A stretch of DNA of 52,167 bases from Bacteroidales bacterium (lineage in GTDB: Bacteria > Bacteroidota > Bacteroidia > Bacteroidales > GCA-2748055), in the NCBI GenBank assembly GCA_023138875.1, contig JAGLOO010000001.1, forward strand, positions 1 to 52,167, given 5' to 3'. The translations under genes were made by a program, and so were the position numbers. A model generated the notes under the pieces. It did no database searches and had not been told where the DNA came from. It worked only from the letters and a program-made list of their open reading frames with translations. Shown here piece by piece: positions 1 through 7,312 of the stretch (the stretch's first letter is position 1; each line of letters begins with the position of its first letter).

Positions 1-114
1 TTCCACAAATTGGGATTGCACCCGAGTACATATTCCAGTGTATGACCACTCCATGCTGATTTCATTTAACTATCCAAATATCTTAGTGCAATGGGATTTA
101 CATTAATTACTATG

Positions 115-149
115 TTCCGGCACAAGGTAGTCACTGCTTCCATTTTTTC
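115..149. repeat. Imperfect direct repeat, copy 1 (IS21-end-like)
   Basis: This 35-bp segment matches 1467-1501 at 28 of 35 positions in the same orientation; both start TTCCGGC and share AAGGT and TGCTTCC. On the minus strand each reads as a TGA-x2-ACCTT-x2-GCCGGAA unit, followed further on by a TGGTCA unit. Such iterated units resemble the multiple terminal repeats of IS21-family elements, but no istA or istB reading frame is present. Bases 1-158 otherwise hold no gene that I can see. Confidence 0.45.
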
Positions 150-158
150 AAGCATGCG

Positions 159-1142
159 TCAATCAAACGATTTATATCCAAGACGATCCAATAACTCCAA
201 ACGTAGATAGGAATTAATTCCTTTTAACCCCATGTCTGCTGCACCCCCCAGCTCTATTTCGTCAGAAAGCTTAATGTGGTTTGAACCAGTCTTTTCTATT
301 GTGCGATCTATTAGATCTATTGATCGATCAAATTTCGCAGCATGCAGGAACCGATTTCTTGTTCGATAATGCTTTTTGAGAATATCAAGAACTACGCCTT
401 GCAACTCTTTATCTTTGATTCGCGTTTCAATGAATTCTTCTACGATATCCATAATAGGTCTGTTAGCATTAATTCTTTCACCACAATGCTGACAGATTTT
501 AAAACCTGATTGATCTGTTATATCCATCATAGCAAGAGACTCAATTATTACAAATGAATTACTCACTTGAAGATTGGAATTGTCATAGACCTTGCTCATT
601 ATCATATTTGAAAGCGAACTGTATGAAAAGAAATCAATTAATTCCTTGATTCTTTTTTGTATCGGTTCTGCATCAGATAGCTCCACATACATCCATAAAC
701 ACTTTCCAAAATCGATCCTTGTTGGGTTAGGAGTAAGTTCATACAATGGGAATTTCCAATAATCCACCACATAGTACCAATCCGGCTCCCTTTGTGGTTT
801 TTTGAAATTCTGATTTACATATTCTTTCAAAGATTCGACGTGCTTTTCAAACCTCTCAAGATGCTTCCCTGAAAGTGCATTATCAAACGTCCATTGCAAT
901 AATTTGAAGTTTCTATTTAGAAAATTCAAAACAATAATAATATTGATAATCTTCCTTCTTATTTCATCAGGATTCGTGTCATAGAAGACAATTCTTGTTG
1001 CATCTTTTGGCCCCCAATAATCACTCTTTGGAAGAGGGCTATTCACAGGAAACAAAACAGTGTTATATTTTTTTATCCAATAAGGTTCAAAGGGTATAAT
1101 GTGTATTGGCTGGAAAAACCGAACAAAGTGGTTCTTCGTCAA
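159..1142 (-). CDS. HEPN-motif (Apea-like) hypothetical protein
   Basis: A 327-residue soluble protein with no signal peptide. A CxxC pair (Cys217, Cys220) is followed by a helical C-terminal part with RNRFLH at 262-267, which fits the R-N-x3-H signature of HEPN domains (many are RNases or associate with nucleotidyltransferases in toxin-antitoxin and phage-defence systems). The arrangement CxxCG, helices, then RNxxxH resembles Apea-like HEPN proteins. The first 200 residues are not recognised. There is no partner gene on either side; instead the gene is bracketed by IS21-end-like repeats and an ISL3 transposase relic, so it was probably acquired as cargo or is a survivor of a decayed island. 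RNase or defence function is inference only. Confidence 0.5.
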   Translation of the reverse strand: MTKNHFVRFFQPIHIIPFEPYWIKKYNTVLFPVNSPLPKSDYWGPKDATRIVFYDTNPDEIRRKIINIIIVLNFLNRNFKLLQWTFDNALSGKHLERFEKHVESLKEYVNQNFKKPQREPDWYYVVDYWKFPLYELTPNPTRIDFGKCLWMYVELSDAEPIQKRIKELIDFFSYSSLSNMIMSKVYDNSNLQVSNSFVIIESLAMMDITDQSGFKICQHCGERINANRPIMDIVEEFIETRIKDKELQGVVLDILKKHYRTRNRFLHAAKFDRSIDLIDRTIEKTGSNHIKLSDEIELGGAADMGLKGINSYLRLELLDRLGYKSFD

Positions 1143-1155
1143 ATATGGGGATGTG

Positions 1156-1311
1156 TTATCTTGATTGAGACAAAATCACTTTTTTCCGCAACAACTCAAA
1201 GCAAGTCCTACCATACATTTGCTGCTTAATACTTTTCAAACGGTTTACATGTCCTTCCACTGCTCCATTGCTCCAATGCATATTGATCCCGTTTTTACCA
1301 AGAGATATATT
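1156..1311 (-). pseudogene. ISL3-family transposase, C-terminal remnant
   Basis: The minus strand from about 1311 to the stop at 1156-1158 encodes about 50 residues including WSNGAVEGHVNRLKSIKQQM and then YGR...FELLRKKV. This is the highly characteristic C-terminal end of ISL3-type DDE transposases (W-S-N-G-x-V-E-G-x-x-N-R-L-K-x-x-K-R-Q-M-Y-G-R). An in-frame stop at 1315-1317 and loss of the rest of the transposase show it is a dead fragment. It lies immediately upstream of the HEPN-like gene. Confidence 0.85.
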
Positions 1312-1573
1312 GGTTTATTCAGCTGATTATCTCAAACATACACACTCAGGGCAAGGTTGAAATTGTCCCCAAATTTGACGAAGAACCGACCAACTGACCA
1401 CATCAGGCCGATTCTGGTTGACCATGTAAATGCCCTGTTATTCTGATGGTTACCTAATGTATCTCATTCCGGCGTAAGGTGATCAATGCTTCCGGTTTTT
1501 CCACTTATCCTCTATTCTTGACAACTGCAGTTGTTTTTTAGTGTTTTCAGGGTCAAAATCCTAAAAGAATTAC
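1312..1573. other. Non-coding gap
   Basis: Apart from the IS21-end-like repeat at 1467-1501 and its neighbouring unit, I see no gene or RNA here. The stretch is probably residue of the decayed insertion elements. Confidence 0.5.
1467..1501. repeat. Imperfect direct repeat, copy 2 (IS21-end-like)
   Basis: Partner of the 115-149 repeat (28 of 35 identical, same orientation, about 1.35 kb apart). The minus-strand reading contains a TGATCACCTT-x2-GCCGGAATGAG unit and, at about 1405-1425, a TGGTCAACCAGAAT unit, a pattern like the repeated terminal sites of IS21-family elements. Family assignment is from general resemblance, not a match to a named element. Confidence 0.4.
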
Positions 1574-3574
1574 CTACCAGCTTAATGGTTTCCCAAGTGA
1601 AAAAGGACTTTGTAGCCGCTCTTCAACCCAATTTTTATTCACCTTCATATTGTATTGGGAATGTGTATAGCTGTCGTTATCCCAGAATTCAAGAGCTTTA
1701 GTGTAGTTTATGATGGCATCTGGACGGTTGCCACGAAAGTCTTGAAGGTGCCCTAACCAGCAATAATTGATAAAGCGATCTTCATCCGGACCATACCGGG
1801 CGGCATAACGAAACGCAGTCTCTGATTCGGAGAAATAACCTCCATCAAATAAAGCCAATCCTAATTTGTACCAATATTCTCCAATATTTTCTGGTTGCAG
1901 ATTCTGGGCTTTTCGGTAAATCCTGTAAACTTTTTCTCCATTGCCGGTATAACTTAACATTTTAATGCCTTTGATAATTTCCTCAGCTTGTGCTTGAGGT
2001 GGATCGGATAGATTAGCTAGATATCCGCCAGGATCGATTGTACAACCAATTAGCGGACTATTGCTTTGAAATTCCAAGATAGATTTGCGGGATAAACGGT
2101 GAGTCATTTTCACCTGTGTTGAGCCATCCATAAAAATAGCATAAACAGGTACAGGCATAATAATTTCCCCTTGGTGATACACACTTACTGTTGATTTATA
2201 CCCATCATCTGCTTTCTCCGATTTGGTGTCTCCGATGGTAGCGGACAGGAATTTATTAGAACAGACCCATGGATCAAAAAACCACTGCAAATTCTCCCCT
2301 GCATGTAACTCGCATATTTTTTGAAAGTCCCTGTATTCTAACCGATCACCACCATAAGACTCTAGGGTAGCTCGGTAAGCAGACTGAAAGTTTTCCTTGC
2401 CCATAATCAATTCCAATGCACTAATAAAGGAAAAACCCTTGGCATGGATCACATAATTATTTCTATCAAAATCAATTTCAGCCTCATCCGAAGGGCGGAT
2501 TTCAAGGGTAGTATTATAGCCTTTTTTTACACCTTGTAAATACTGTTCAGCCCAGCCCCTGTGCTTCCAGTCAGATAATCCGATATACCTGGAAAATTCC
2601 CGGTCGGCATAAATACCCATAGCTATCCATAGCCATCCTGGATTATCCCCGTCCAACACATATTCTCCCCAGTACTCATGCCCTATTTCGTGAGCAGTAA
2701 TCCAACGCCAATGTCTTATTGAGCCTTTTTCAAAAAATTGCATACCATGAATCACAACCATTCCGGAAGCAAAAGGATAACCTCCCCAAACACCAGGACC
2801 ACCAGGTAGGATATTTAGAAAAGAATAGGGATACATCCCTAATAGTTCAATGTAGTATGGAATGGCTTCACGGGCTGTTTGAAGTGCGATTTCAGCAACC
2901 TTTTTACCATTTTCCGGATAAATTACCCGTACCAGGACACCCTCTACTACATCTTCTATTACTGAGCACTTTTTTGAGAAAAAGAAACCAAAGTTTAGAA
3001 CATTATCATTTTTGTAATACCCAGTCTCTGGATCCTGACGGCCACTGACAGCTACAGTATATCCAGGTAATTCATTCAGCTTTATATTGAATGCCTCAGA
3101 GATTGAAATTCCGTCCCACCACAGCCTTGGTATGAGATTCTGTTGGTCAAATTCATCAGGATTCTCATCGGTAAAAAGCCGCCGTTTGAATTCCATCTCA
3201 AGTTTCATGGAATCTCCTTTTAAAACTGGTTTATCCAAAATAAAATAAACTGGATTATTCAGCTTAGCGTTTCCATCAGGACTAAAAACATCCAATTCCC
3301 TGTTTCCTTGTTTCAACCGCAGTAGTTGATAGTTATTCAGGGCATAATCAAATGCAATGATTTCAATAGGCCATTTGCCTTCATTGCAGAATGCAACGCT
3401 CCCTTGCCCTTCCAAGATACCTGACTGAAAATCAAAATCGAGTTCCAGTGTATAAGAGGCTTTAGGGATTTTTGACGGTACAAAGTATTTTCCCTGACTA
3501 ACAACATTAACGTAAGGAAAAAAGATCAACAGCATGACAAACGCGATAGAATTCCGGAGGTGATTACTTTTCAT
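1574..3574 (-). CDS. Secreted M1-like (gluzincin) peptidase homologue with degenerate active site and C-terminal TPRs
   Basis: I start the protein at the ATG at 3574 (666 residues) because it begins a clean signal peptide (basic start, hydrophobic core to about residue 26, VVSQG); the frame is open about 100 bp further upstream. An N-terminal beta domain precedes a zinc-metallopeptidase core with HEIGH at 295-299. Two M1 hallmarks are altered. The exopeptidase motif GxMEN reads GGYPFASG, and the Glu of the WLNEGFA motif (third zinc ligand) aligns with Met319 in WIAMGIYAD. Two TPR-like repeats lie in the last 110 residues. It is an exported M1-clan protein, possibly catalytically impaired or using another ligand. 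It stands alone, divergent from the TetR gene. Confidence 0.75.
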   Translation of the reverse strand: MKSNHLRNSIAFVMLLIFFPYVNVVSQGKYFVPSKIPKASYTLELDFDFQSGILEGQGSVAFCNEGKWPIEIIAFDYALNNYQLLRLKQGNRELDVFSPDGNAKLNNPVYFILDKPVLKGDSMKLEMEFKRRLFTDENPDEFDQQNLIPRLWWDGISISEAFNIKLNELPGYTVAVSGRQDPETGYYKNDNVLNFGFFFSKKCSVIEDVVEGVLVRVIYPENGKKVAEIALQTAREAIPYYIELLGMYPYSFLNILPGGPGVWGGYPFASGMVVIHGMQFFEKGSIRHWRWITAHEIGHEYWGEYVLDGDNPGWLWIAMGIYADREFSRYIGLSDWKHRGWAEQYLQGVKKGYNTTLEIRPSDEAEIDFDRNNYVIHAKGFSFISALELIMGKENFQSAYRATLESYGGDRLEYRDFQKICELHAGENLQWFFDPWVCSNKFLSATIGDTKSEKADDGYKSTVSVYHQGEIIMPVPVYAIFMDGSTQVKMTHRLSRKSILEFQSNSPLIGCTIDPGGYLANLSDPPQAQAEEIIKGIKMLSYTGNGEKVYRIYRKAQNLQPENIGEYWYKLGLALFDGGYFSESETAFRYAARYGPDEDRFINYCWLGHLQDFRGNRPDAIINYTKALEFWDNDSYTHSQYNMKVNKNWVEERLQSPFSLGKPLSW

Positions 3575-3787
3575 TTTAATCTTTTTATTTATTGATGATA
3601 AATTTATTAAATAGACGATCGCTTCTATGAAAGGTTGCACAATTCTTGCCCATAAAATATCGTTGGACAATGCCGCCGGACTATGGGCATTTAATTGACC
3701 AGGATTATCTGCGTCTTGAATCCTATATTGTTTTTTTTACCTACTGGCTTTTTTAGTTAAAGAATTTTCAAATTTCTCTATAATAAA

Positions 3788-3818
3788 TTTTGTATTCTAA
3801 AATATAGCTGTACTTTTG
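3788..3818 (+). promoter_or_regulatory. Bacteroidota-type promoter of the tetR-like gene
   Basis: TTTTG at 3788-3792 (-33 element) and TACTTTTG at 3811-3818 fit the -33 TTTG / -7 TAnnTTTG consensus, with an 18-bp spacer. Transcription would start at about 3823, inside the operator and only about 18 nt before the ATG at 3841. Confidence 0.65.
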
Positions 3819-3836
3819 TAGAGTGATTAGTCAATC
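3818..3836. promoter_or_regulatory. Candidate TetR-family operator, copy 1
   Basis: GTAGAGTGATTAGTCAATC contains the inverted repeat GATT-AGTC-AATC and overlaps the promoter start site. The same sequence recurs at 4421-4439 (17 of 19 identical) before the next gene. Duplication of the site in front of both genes of the pair is the main evidence that the regulator binds it. Confidence 0.6.
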
Positions 3837-3840
3837 TGAC

Positions 3841-4404
3841 ATGAATAAAGAGGATAAAATATACGAAGCAGCCTTGAGTTTATTCACAACAAAAGGTTTT
3901 CATGGTACTCCAACAAGTGCGATAGCAAAAACAGCCGGAGTAGCAAATGGTACTTTATTCCATTATTTTAAAACCAAAGAAGAATTAATCAATAGCTTAT
4001 ATATTAAATTAAAGAATGAGTTGGTTGTAGAATCTGTAGATGGTGTTGAAAAAATTGATTCGTTAAAACTAAAGTTAGAATTTTTATGGTCTAAAAGTAT
4101 TCATTGGACAATGACAAATCCGAAGAAAATGTTTTTTATTCAGCAATACATGTACTCACCTTATATAACTTCCAGTACTCAAGAAGAAGTTGATAAGATT
4201 AAAGAAGTATATGTTGATTTAATAAAAAATGGTATTTCTAAAGGTGAAATAAAGGATGTACCGATTGATTTAATATACATAATTGCAAGTCAACAGTTAT
4301 TCGGAATGACTCAATATTTAGTTATGAATCCCGAGAAGTATCATGATTCAGAATTTATGAATACGGCTTTTAATTTATTTTATGATATAATAAAGAAGGT
4401 ATAA
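3841..4404 (+). CDS. TetR/AcrR-family transcriptional regulator
   Basis: A 187-residue protein. An upstream in-frame GTG at 3823 exists, but it lies in the operator/start-site region, so the ATG at 3841 is preferred. Residues 1-50 form the usual TetR helix-turn-helix (AALSLFTTKGFHGT, then AIAKTAGVANGTLFHYFKTK), followed by an all-helical ligand-binding domain typical of the family. It is 74 bp upstream of a short-chain dehydrogenase on the same strand, and a 19-bp operator candidate precedes each gene, which implies autorepression and co-control of the dehydrogenase. The ligand cannot be told from the sequence. Confidence 0.9.
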   Translation: MNKEDKIYEAALSLFTTKGFHGTPTSAIAKTAGVANGTLFHYFKTKEELINSLYIKLKNELVVESVDGVEKIDSLKLKLEFLWSKSIHWTMTNPKKMFFIQQYMYSPYITSSTQEEVDKIKEVYVDLIKNGISKGEIKDVPIDLIYIIASQQLFGMTQYLVMNPEKYHDSEFMNTAFNLFYDIIKKV

Positions 4405-4420
4405 AAAATTTAATTCAATA

Positions 4421-4445
4421 GTAGAGCGATTAGTCAGTCAATAAT
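4421..4445. promoter_or_regulatory. Candidate TetR-family operator, copy 2
   Basis: GTAGAGCGATTAGTCAGTC (4421-4439) repeats the operator upstream of the regulator with two changes. It is extended by a 6-bp inverted repeat, CGATTA...TAATCG. It sits in the gap between the regulator and the dehydrogenase, 34 bp before the ATG. Confidence 0.55.
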
Positions 4446-4478
4446 CGAAAATAAGAATAAACAACTAAAATTAAAACA

Positions 4479-5258
4479 ATGAAAAAAGTAGCGTTAATTA
4501 CTGGTGCATCCAGTGGAATTGGTAAGGAATTGGCATATGTACATGCTAAGCAAAAAGGTGATTTGGTTATTGTTGCGCGTCGACAGACTGAACTAGAATC
4601 TTTAAAAACTGAACTTGAAAGCAAGTTTGGAGTACGAGTTAAGGTAATAGTTAAGGATTTAACAAAAAGGGAAGCTCCACAAGAAATTTACGATGAATTA
4701 GTTCAATCCGGAATTAGTGTTGAATATCTTATTAACAATGCAGGTTTTGGGGGTTTAGGAAAATTTCATGAGAGAGATTGGAAATCAGACGAATCAATGA
4801 TTAACCTGAATGTTATGGCATTAACTGCTTTAACCAGAATATTCTTACCGGATTTTGTAAAAAGAAATAGCGGAAAAATTTTGAATGTTGCTTCTACAGC
4901 TGCATTTGTACCAGGTCCTTTACAAGCAGTTTATTATTCAACTAAAGCATTTGTAGTATCATTTAGCCAGGCAATAGCCGAAGAACTTCACGATACAAAC
5001 ATTACAGTAACAGCATTATGTCCGGGAGCTACTAAAACCGAATTTGCTAAAACTTCAGGGATGGAAAGCACAGTTTTATTTAAAAAAGCTTATAGTTCTA
5101 AAATGGTTGCAGAAGATGGTTATAGAGGAATGATAAACGGAAAATTATTGATTATTTCTGGTTTAAAATTATCTCAGAAATTAATGATGGCATTTGTTCC
5201 ATTTTCACCCAGGAAACTGGTTTTAAAGCAGGTTAGGAGATTACAAGAAGTACAATAA
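4479..5258 (+). CDS. Short-chain dehydrogenase/reductase (classical SDR)
   Basis: A 259-residue protein of typical classical-SDR length. It has the cofactor motif TGASSGIG at 8-15, NNAG at 86-89, a serine around 139 and the catalytic YxxxK (Tyr152, Lys156); PGATKTEF follows as in the active-site lid. Arg34-Arg35 after the second beta strand favour NADPH over NADH. It should reduce a carbonyl or oxidise an alcohol in the cytoplasm; the substrate is unknown. It lies behind a TetR gene with a shared operator and is likely induced by the regulator's ligand. Confidence 0.9.
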   Translation: MKKVALITGASSGIGKELAYVHAKQKGDLVIVARRQTELESLKTELESKFGVRVKVIVKDLTKREAPQEIYDELVQSGISVEYLINNAGFGGLGKFHERDWKSDESMINLNVMALTALTRIFLPDFVKRNSGKILNVASTAAFVPGPLQAVYYSTKAFVVSFSQAIAEELHDTNITVTALCPGATKTEFAKTSGMESTVLFKKAYSSKMVAEDGYRGMINGKLLIISGLKLSQKLMMAFVPFSPRKLVLKQVRRLQEVQ

Positions 5259-5306
5259 ATAAACATTTTACTTCGGATAGTTGTAATTCAGTATACAACC
5301 AATTTC

Positions 5307-5447
5307 ATGAGAATTAAAGCAATAATAACCGGATCAACAGGTATGGTAGGTGAAGGTGTTCTCCATGAATGCCTTAACCATCCTGATGTAGCGTCTGTTT
5401 TAGTAATTAACAGAAAGGAGTGTAATGTTCAACACCCTAAATTATAA
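5307..5447 (+). pseudogene. NAD-dependent epimerase/NmrA-like Rossmann protein, N-terminal fragment
   Basis: The ATG at 5307 opens 46 codons beginning MRIKAIITGSTGMVGEGVL, a typical Rossmann nucleotide-binding start (GSTGMVG), and ending in HPKL followed by TAA. Reading through gives E-I, so the stop looks like a single AAA-to-TAA change in a KLKEI sequence, and homology fades soon after. The rest of 5259-5552 shows no gene. The fragment lies just behind the SDR gene and was probably once part of that operon. Confidence 0.7.
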
Positions 5448-5552
5448 GAAATTGGATTGGCAATGATTATTGCCGGAAATATAGGTTGAGAAAACCACCT
5501 CTCAGTTAGCGTTTACACAATCTATTCTAAACTACCTACAAACTACCGATGA

Positions 5553-6923
5553 TTAATCTAATTTTTGAATCTCAGGTACATAATAATCACCACTCAACAC
5601 CTCTTTTTTAGGAACATATAATCTGTGGTTCATTACAAAGTTTTTCCCTTTTGGTGAAGGCAACCAATTGCTTTTTGGTGCTCCCTCTGGAAGCTCTGAG
5701 GCAATATACAGTTTTAGCGAACCATCTTCTTCGTAAGTTAATTCAGATATATTGTTCAAATTGTATCTTTCCAACTCATTCGGCACAACACGATAATCTG
5801 GCAAACTTAGCATAGTAAGCGACCAATAAGCGTTAACATGATTCATTGGTAAGTCCTCTGTTGTGTAGTGGATAATATAATCATTATCTCCATGAAGTGG
5901 CGTTTTATCTTTATCTATGAAGCCCATGTAATAAACTACCTCTAATGAACTGTTCCACCAAATACCGGCATAATTAACTCCTGCACGAGACCAATAATCA
6001 TCACCAAATTTTTCATATTCTCTGGTACTGGTCCAACCGCCTCGATTATCTCCAGCATCCATAACATGTTTTAAAAAAGCAGGTATGGCTTTCGCCTTGA
6101 TGATAGCATCAATTGATTGCTTATTTGTCTCTCCTTTTTCAATAAAATCAGCTATGGCTAATACGTTTTTCTGTAAATCATCAGAGTTAGATACAGCATC
6201 AGGAGCACTTTCAAGTACCTTCTGCAGCATTGGCTTGTTAAATGCGCCAACTGTGATTATCTCTTTATTTGTAAACATTGGAATTTCTATGGCAGGCTCG
6301 ATTACAGGCTCTCCTGTTTTTATAATCTTAAATGCTTTTTGTAAAGCAAGGGCTCCAGCATCATCGCCCTGACGCTCAACACGCGCAAGCATTTTTGCTT
6401 TTTTAGAGGGAAGGTCTATGCGTAAAGCTCCTACAGGTATTTCAGGGTTTGAACCTTTTAAACACAATGCATATTGTCCGTAAGGTTGGTCAGGGTAATT
6501 GCGCTCGTTTATATTGTAAAGTATCTCTGCCCATTCGTCAACAATTTGTGCCGTATAGTATCTGCCCTCAACTTTGGGAACTTCAAGAATGACTGGTGTA
6601 TTCTCATCCACAGCAAACCACGCTTCAAGATACGCTACATCCAGATTTGGGTTTACAAATTCTGCTTTTCCCAGCTCATTGTACTTGATTATATTGTAAT
6701 CCATACCATCTTCTGACATATCAATATGCTCCTGACGAATTACAAGGTAGCGCGCTAAGGTGTATACCCAACTGTCAACCACTTCTTGTTCGGTTAAGCC
6801 TAAACCCTCTATTACAGGCTCGGTAGTTGCTTCGGTTGTTTTCTTTGGAGTTTGATTGCAGCTTTGTAAGATAAATGCAGCAATCAGGCTTAAAGCTAAA
6901 ATTGATTTTTTCATTTGTTTCAT
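5553..6923 (-). CDS. DUF1254/DUF1214 lipoprotein
   Basis: A 456-residue protein (Met4 is an alternative start) with a lipoprotein signal ending in LQSC at about residue 22. The N-terminal half is DUF1254-like (VVDSWVYTLARYLVIRQ, NPNLDVAYLEAWFAVDENTP). The C-terminal part is DUF1214-like (SNWLPSPKGKNFVMNHRLYVPKKEVL). Members are exported proteins of unknown biochemical role. This is the first of three related minus-strand genes (with 6984-7310 and 7313-8770), a local paralogue cluster whose members differ widely in sequence. No enzyme residues are recognisable. Confidence 0.8.
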   Translation of the reverse strand: MKQMKKSILALSLIAAFILQSCNQTPKKTTEATTEPVIEGLGLTEQEVVDSWVYTLARYLVIRQEHIDMSEDGMDYNIIKYNELGKAEFVNPNLDVAYLEAWFAVDENTPVILEVPKVEGRYYTAQIVDEWAEILYNINERNYPDQPYGQYALCLKGSNPEIPVGALRIDLPSKKAKMLARVERQGDDAGALALQKAFKIIKTGEPVIEPAIEIPMFTNKEIITVGAFNKPMLQKVLESAPDAVSNSDDLQKNVLAIADFIEKGETNKQSIDAIIKAKAIPAFLKHVMDAGDNRGGWTSTREYEKFGDDYWSRAGVNYAGIWWNSSLEVVYYMGFIDKDKTPLHGDNDYIIHYTTEDLPMNHVNAYWSLTMLSLPDYRVVPNELERYNLNNISELTYEEDGSLKLYIASELPEGAPKSNWLPSPKGKNFVMNHRLYVPKKEVLSGDYYVPEIQKLD

Positions 6924-6983
6924 TTTTTCAAAAATTAATCTTATTAATTTTCTGTTGATGTATATATTTCATTTATTTTCGTA

Positions 6984-7310
6984 CTATTCCACTATTTCAA
7001 AATCGCCCGGCTTCCAGGTTTTGTCGAACCAGGGCTCAAGTGGGCCGTAAAGTCTTATTATTGGGAACCATCCTTTTTCAGGTACTGTTTGTATCCAGTT
7101 GTTCTCTTTTCCTTTTGGGGCAGTTGGTCCAAAATAGATATCAAAAGAACCGTCTTTATTCTCTTCCATCAAACCCGTAAGGCTGCTAATACTAGGAAAC
7201 GGATTGTATGTTTGCAGCATTGAGCGAGTTTGAGGGTGTACCTGAAAAGCCAATGAAAAGCATATCATCAATAGTAATACTATTATAGCTTTTAGTTTTT
7301 TGCCCCTCAT
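6984..7310 (-). CDS. Short secreted DUF1214 tail protein (probable deletion product)
   Basis: From the ATG at 7310 this is 108 residues. A signal peptide occupies residues 1-25 and is followed at once by HPQTRSMLQT, PFPSIS, DGSFDIYFGP, KENNWIQT, RLYGPLEPWFDKTWKPGDFE. These are the last ~80 residues of DUF1254/DUF1214 proteins, in which the segment YDxQTRSMLQT normally sits near residue 400. The body of the family is absent, so this looks like a signal sequence joined to a DUF1214 tail by internal deletion. It begins 2 bp after the stop of 7313-8770 and may still be expressed with it. Confidence 0.65.
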   Translation of the reverse strand: MRGKKLKAIIVLLLMICFSLAFQVHPQTRSMLQTYNPFPSISSLTGLMEENKDGSFDIYFGPTAPKGKENNWIQTVPEKGWFPIIRLYGPLEPWFDKTWKPGDFEIVE

Positions 7311-7312
7311 AA

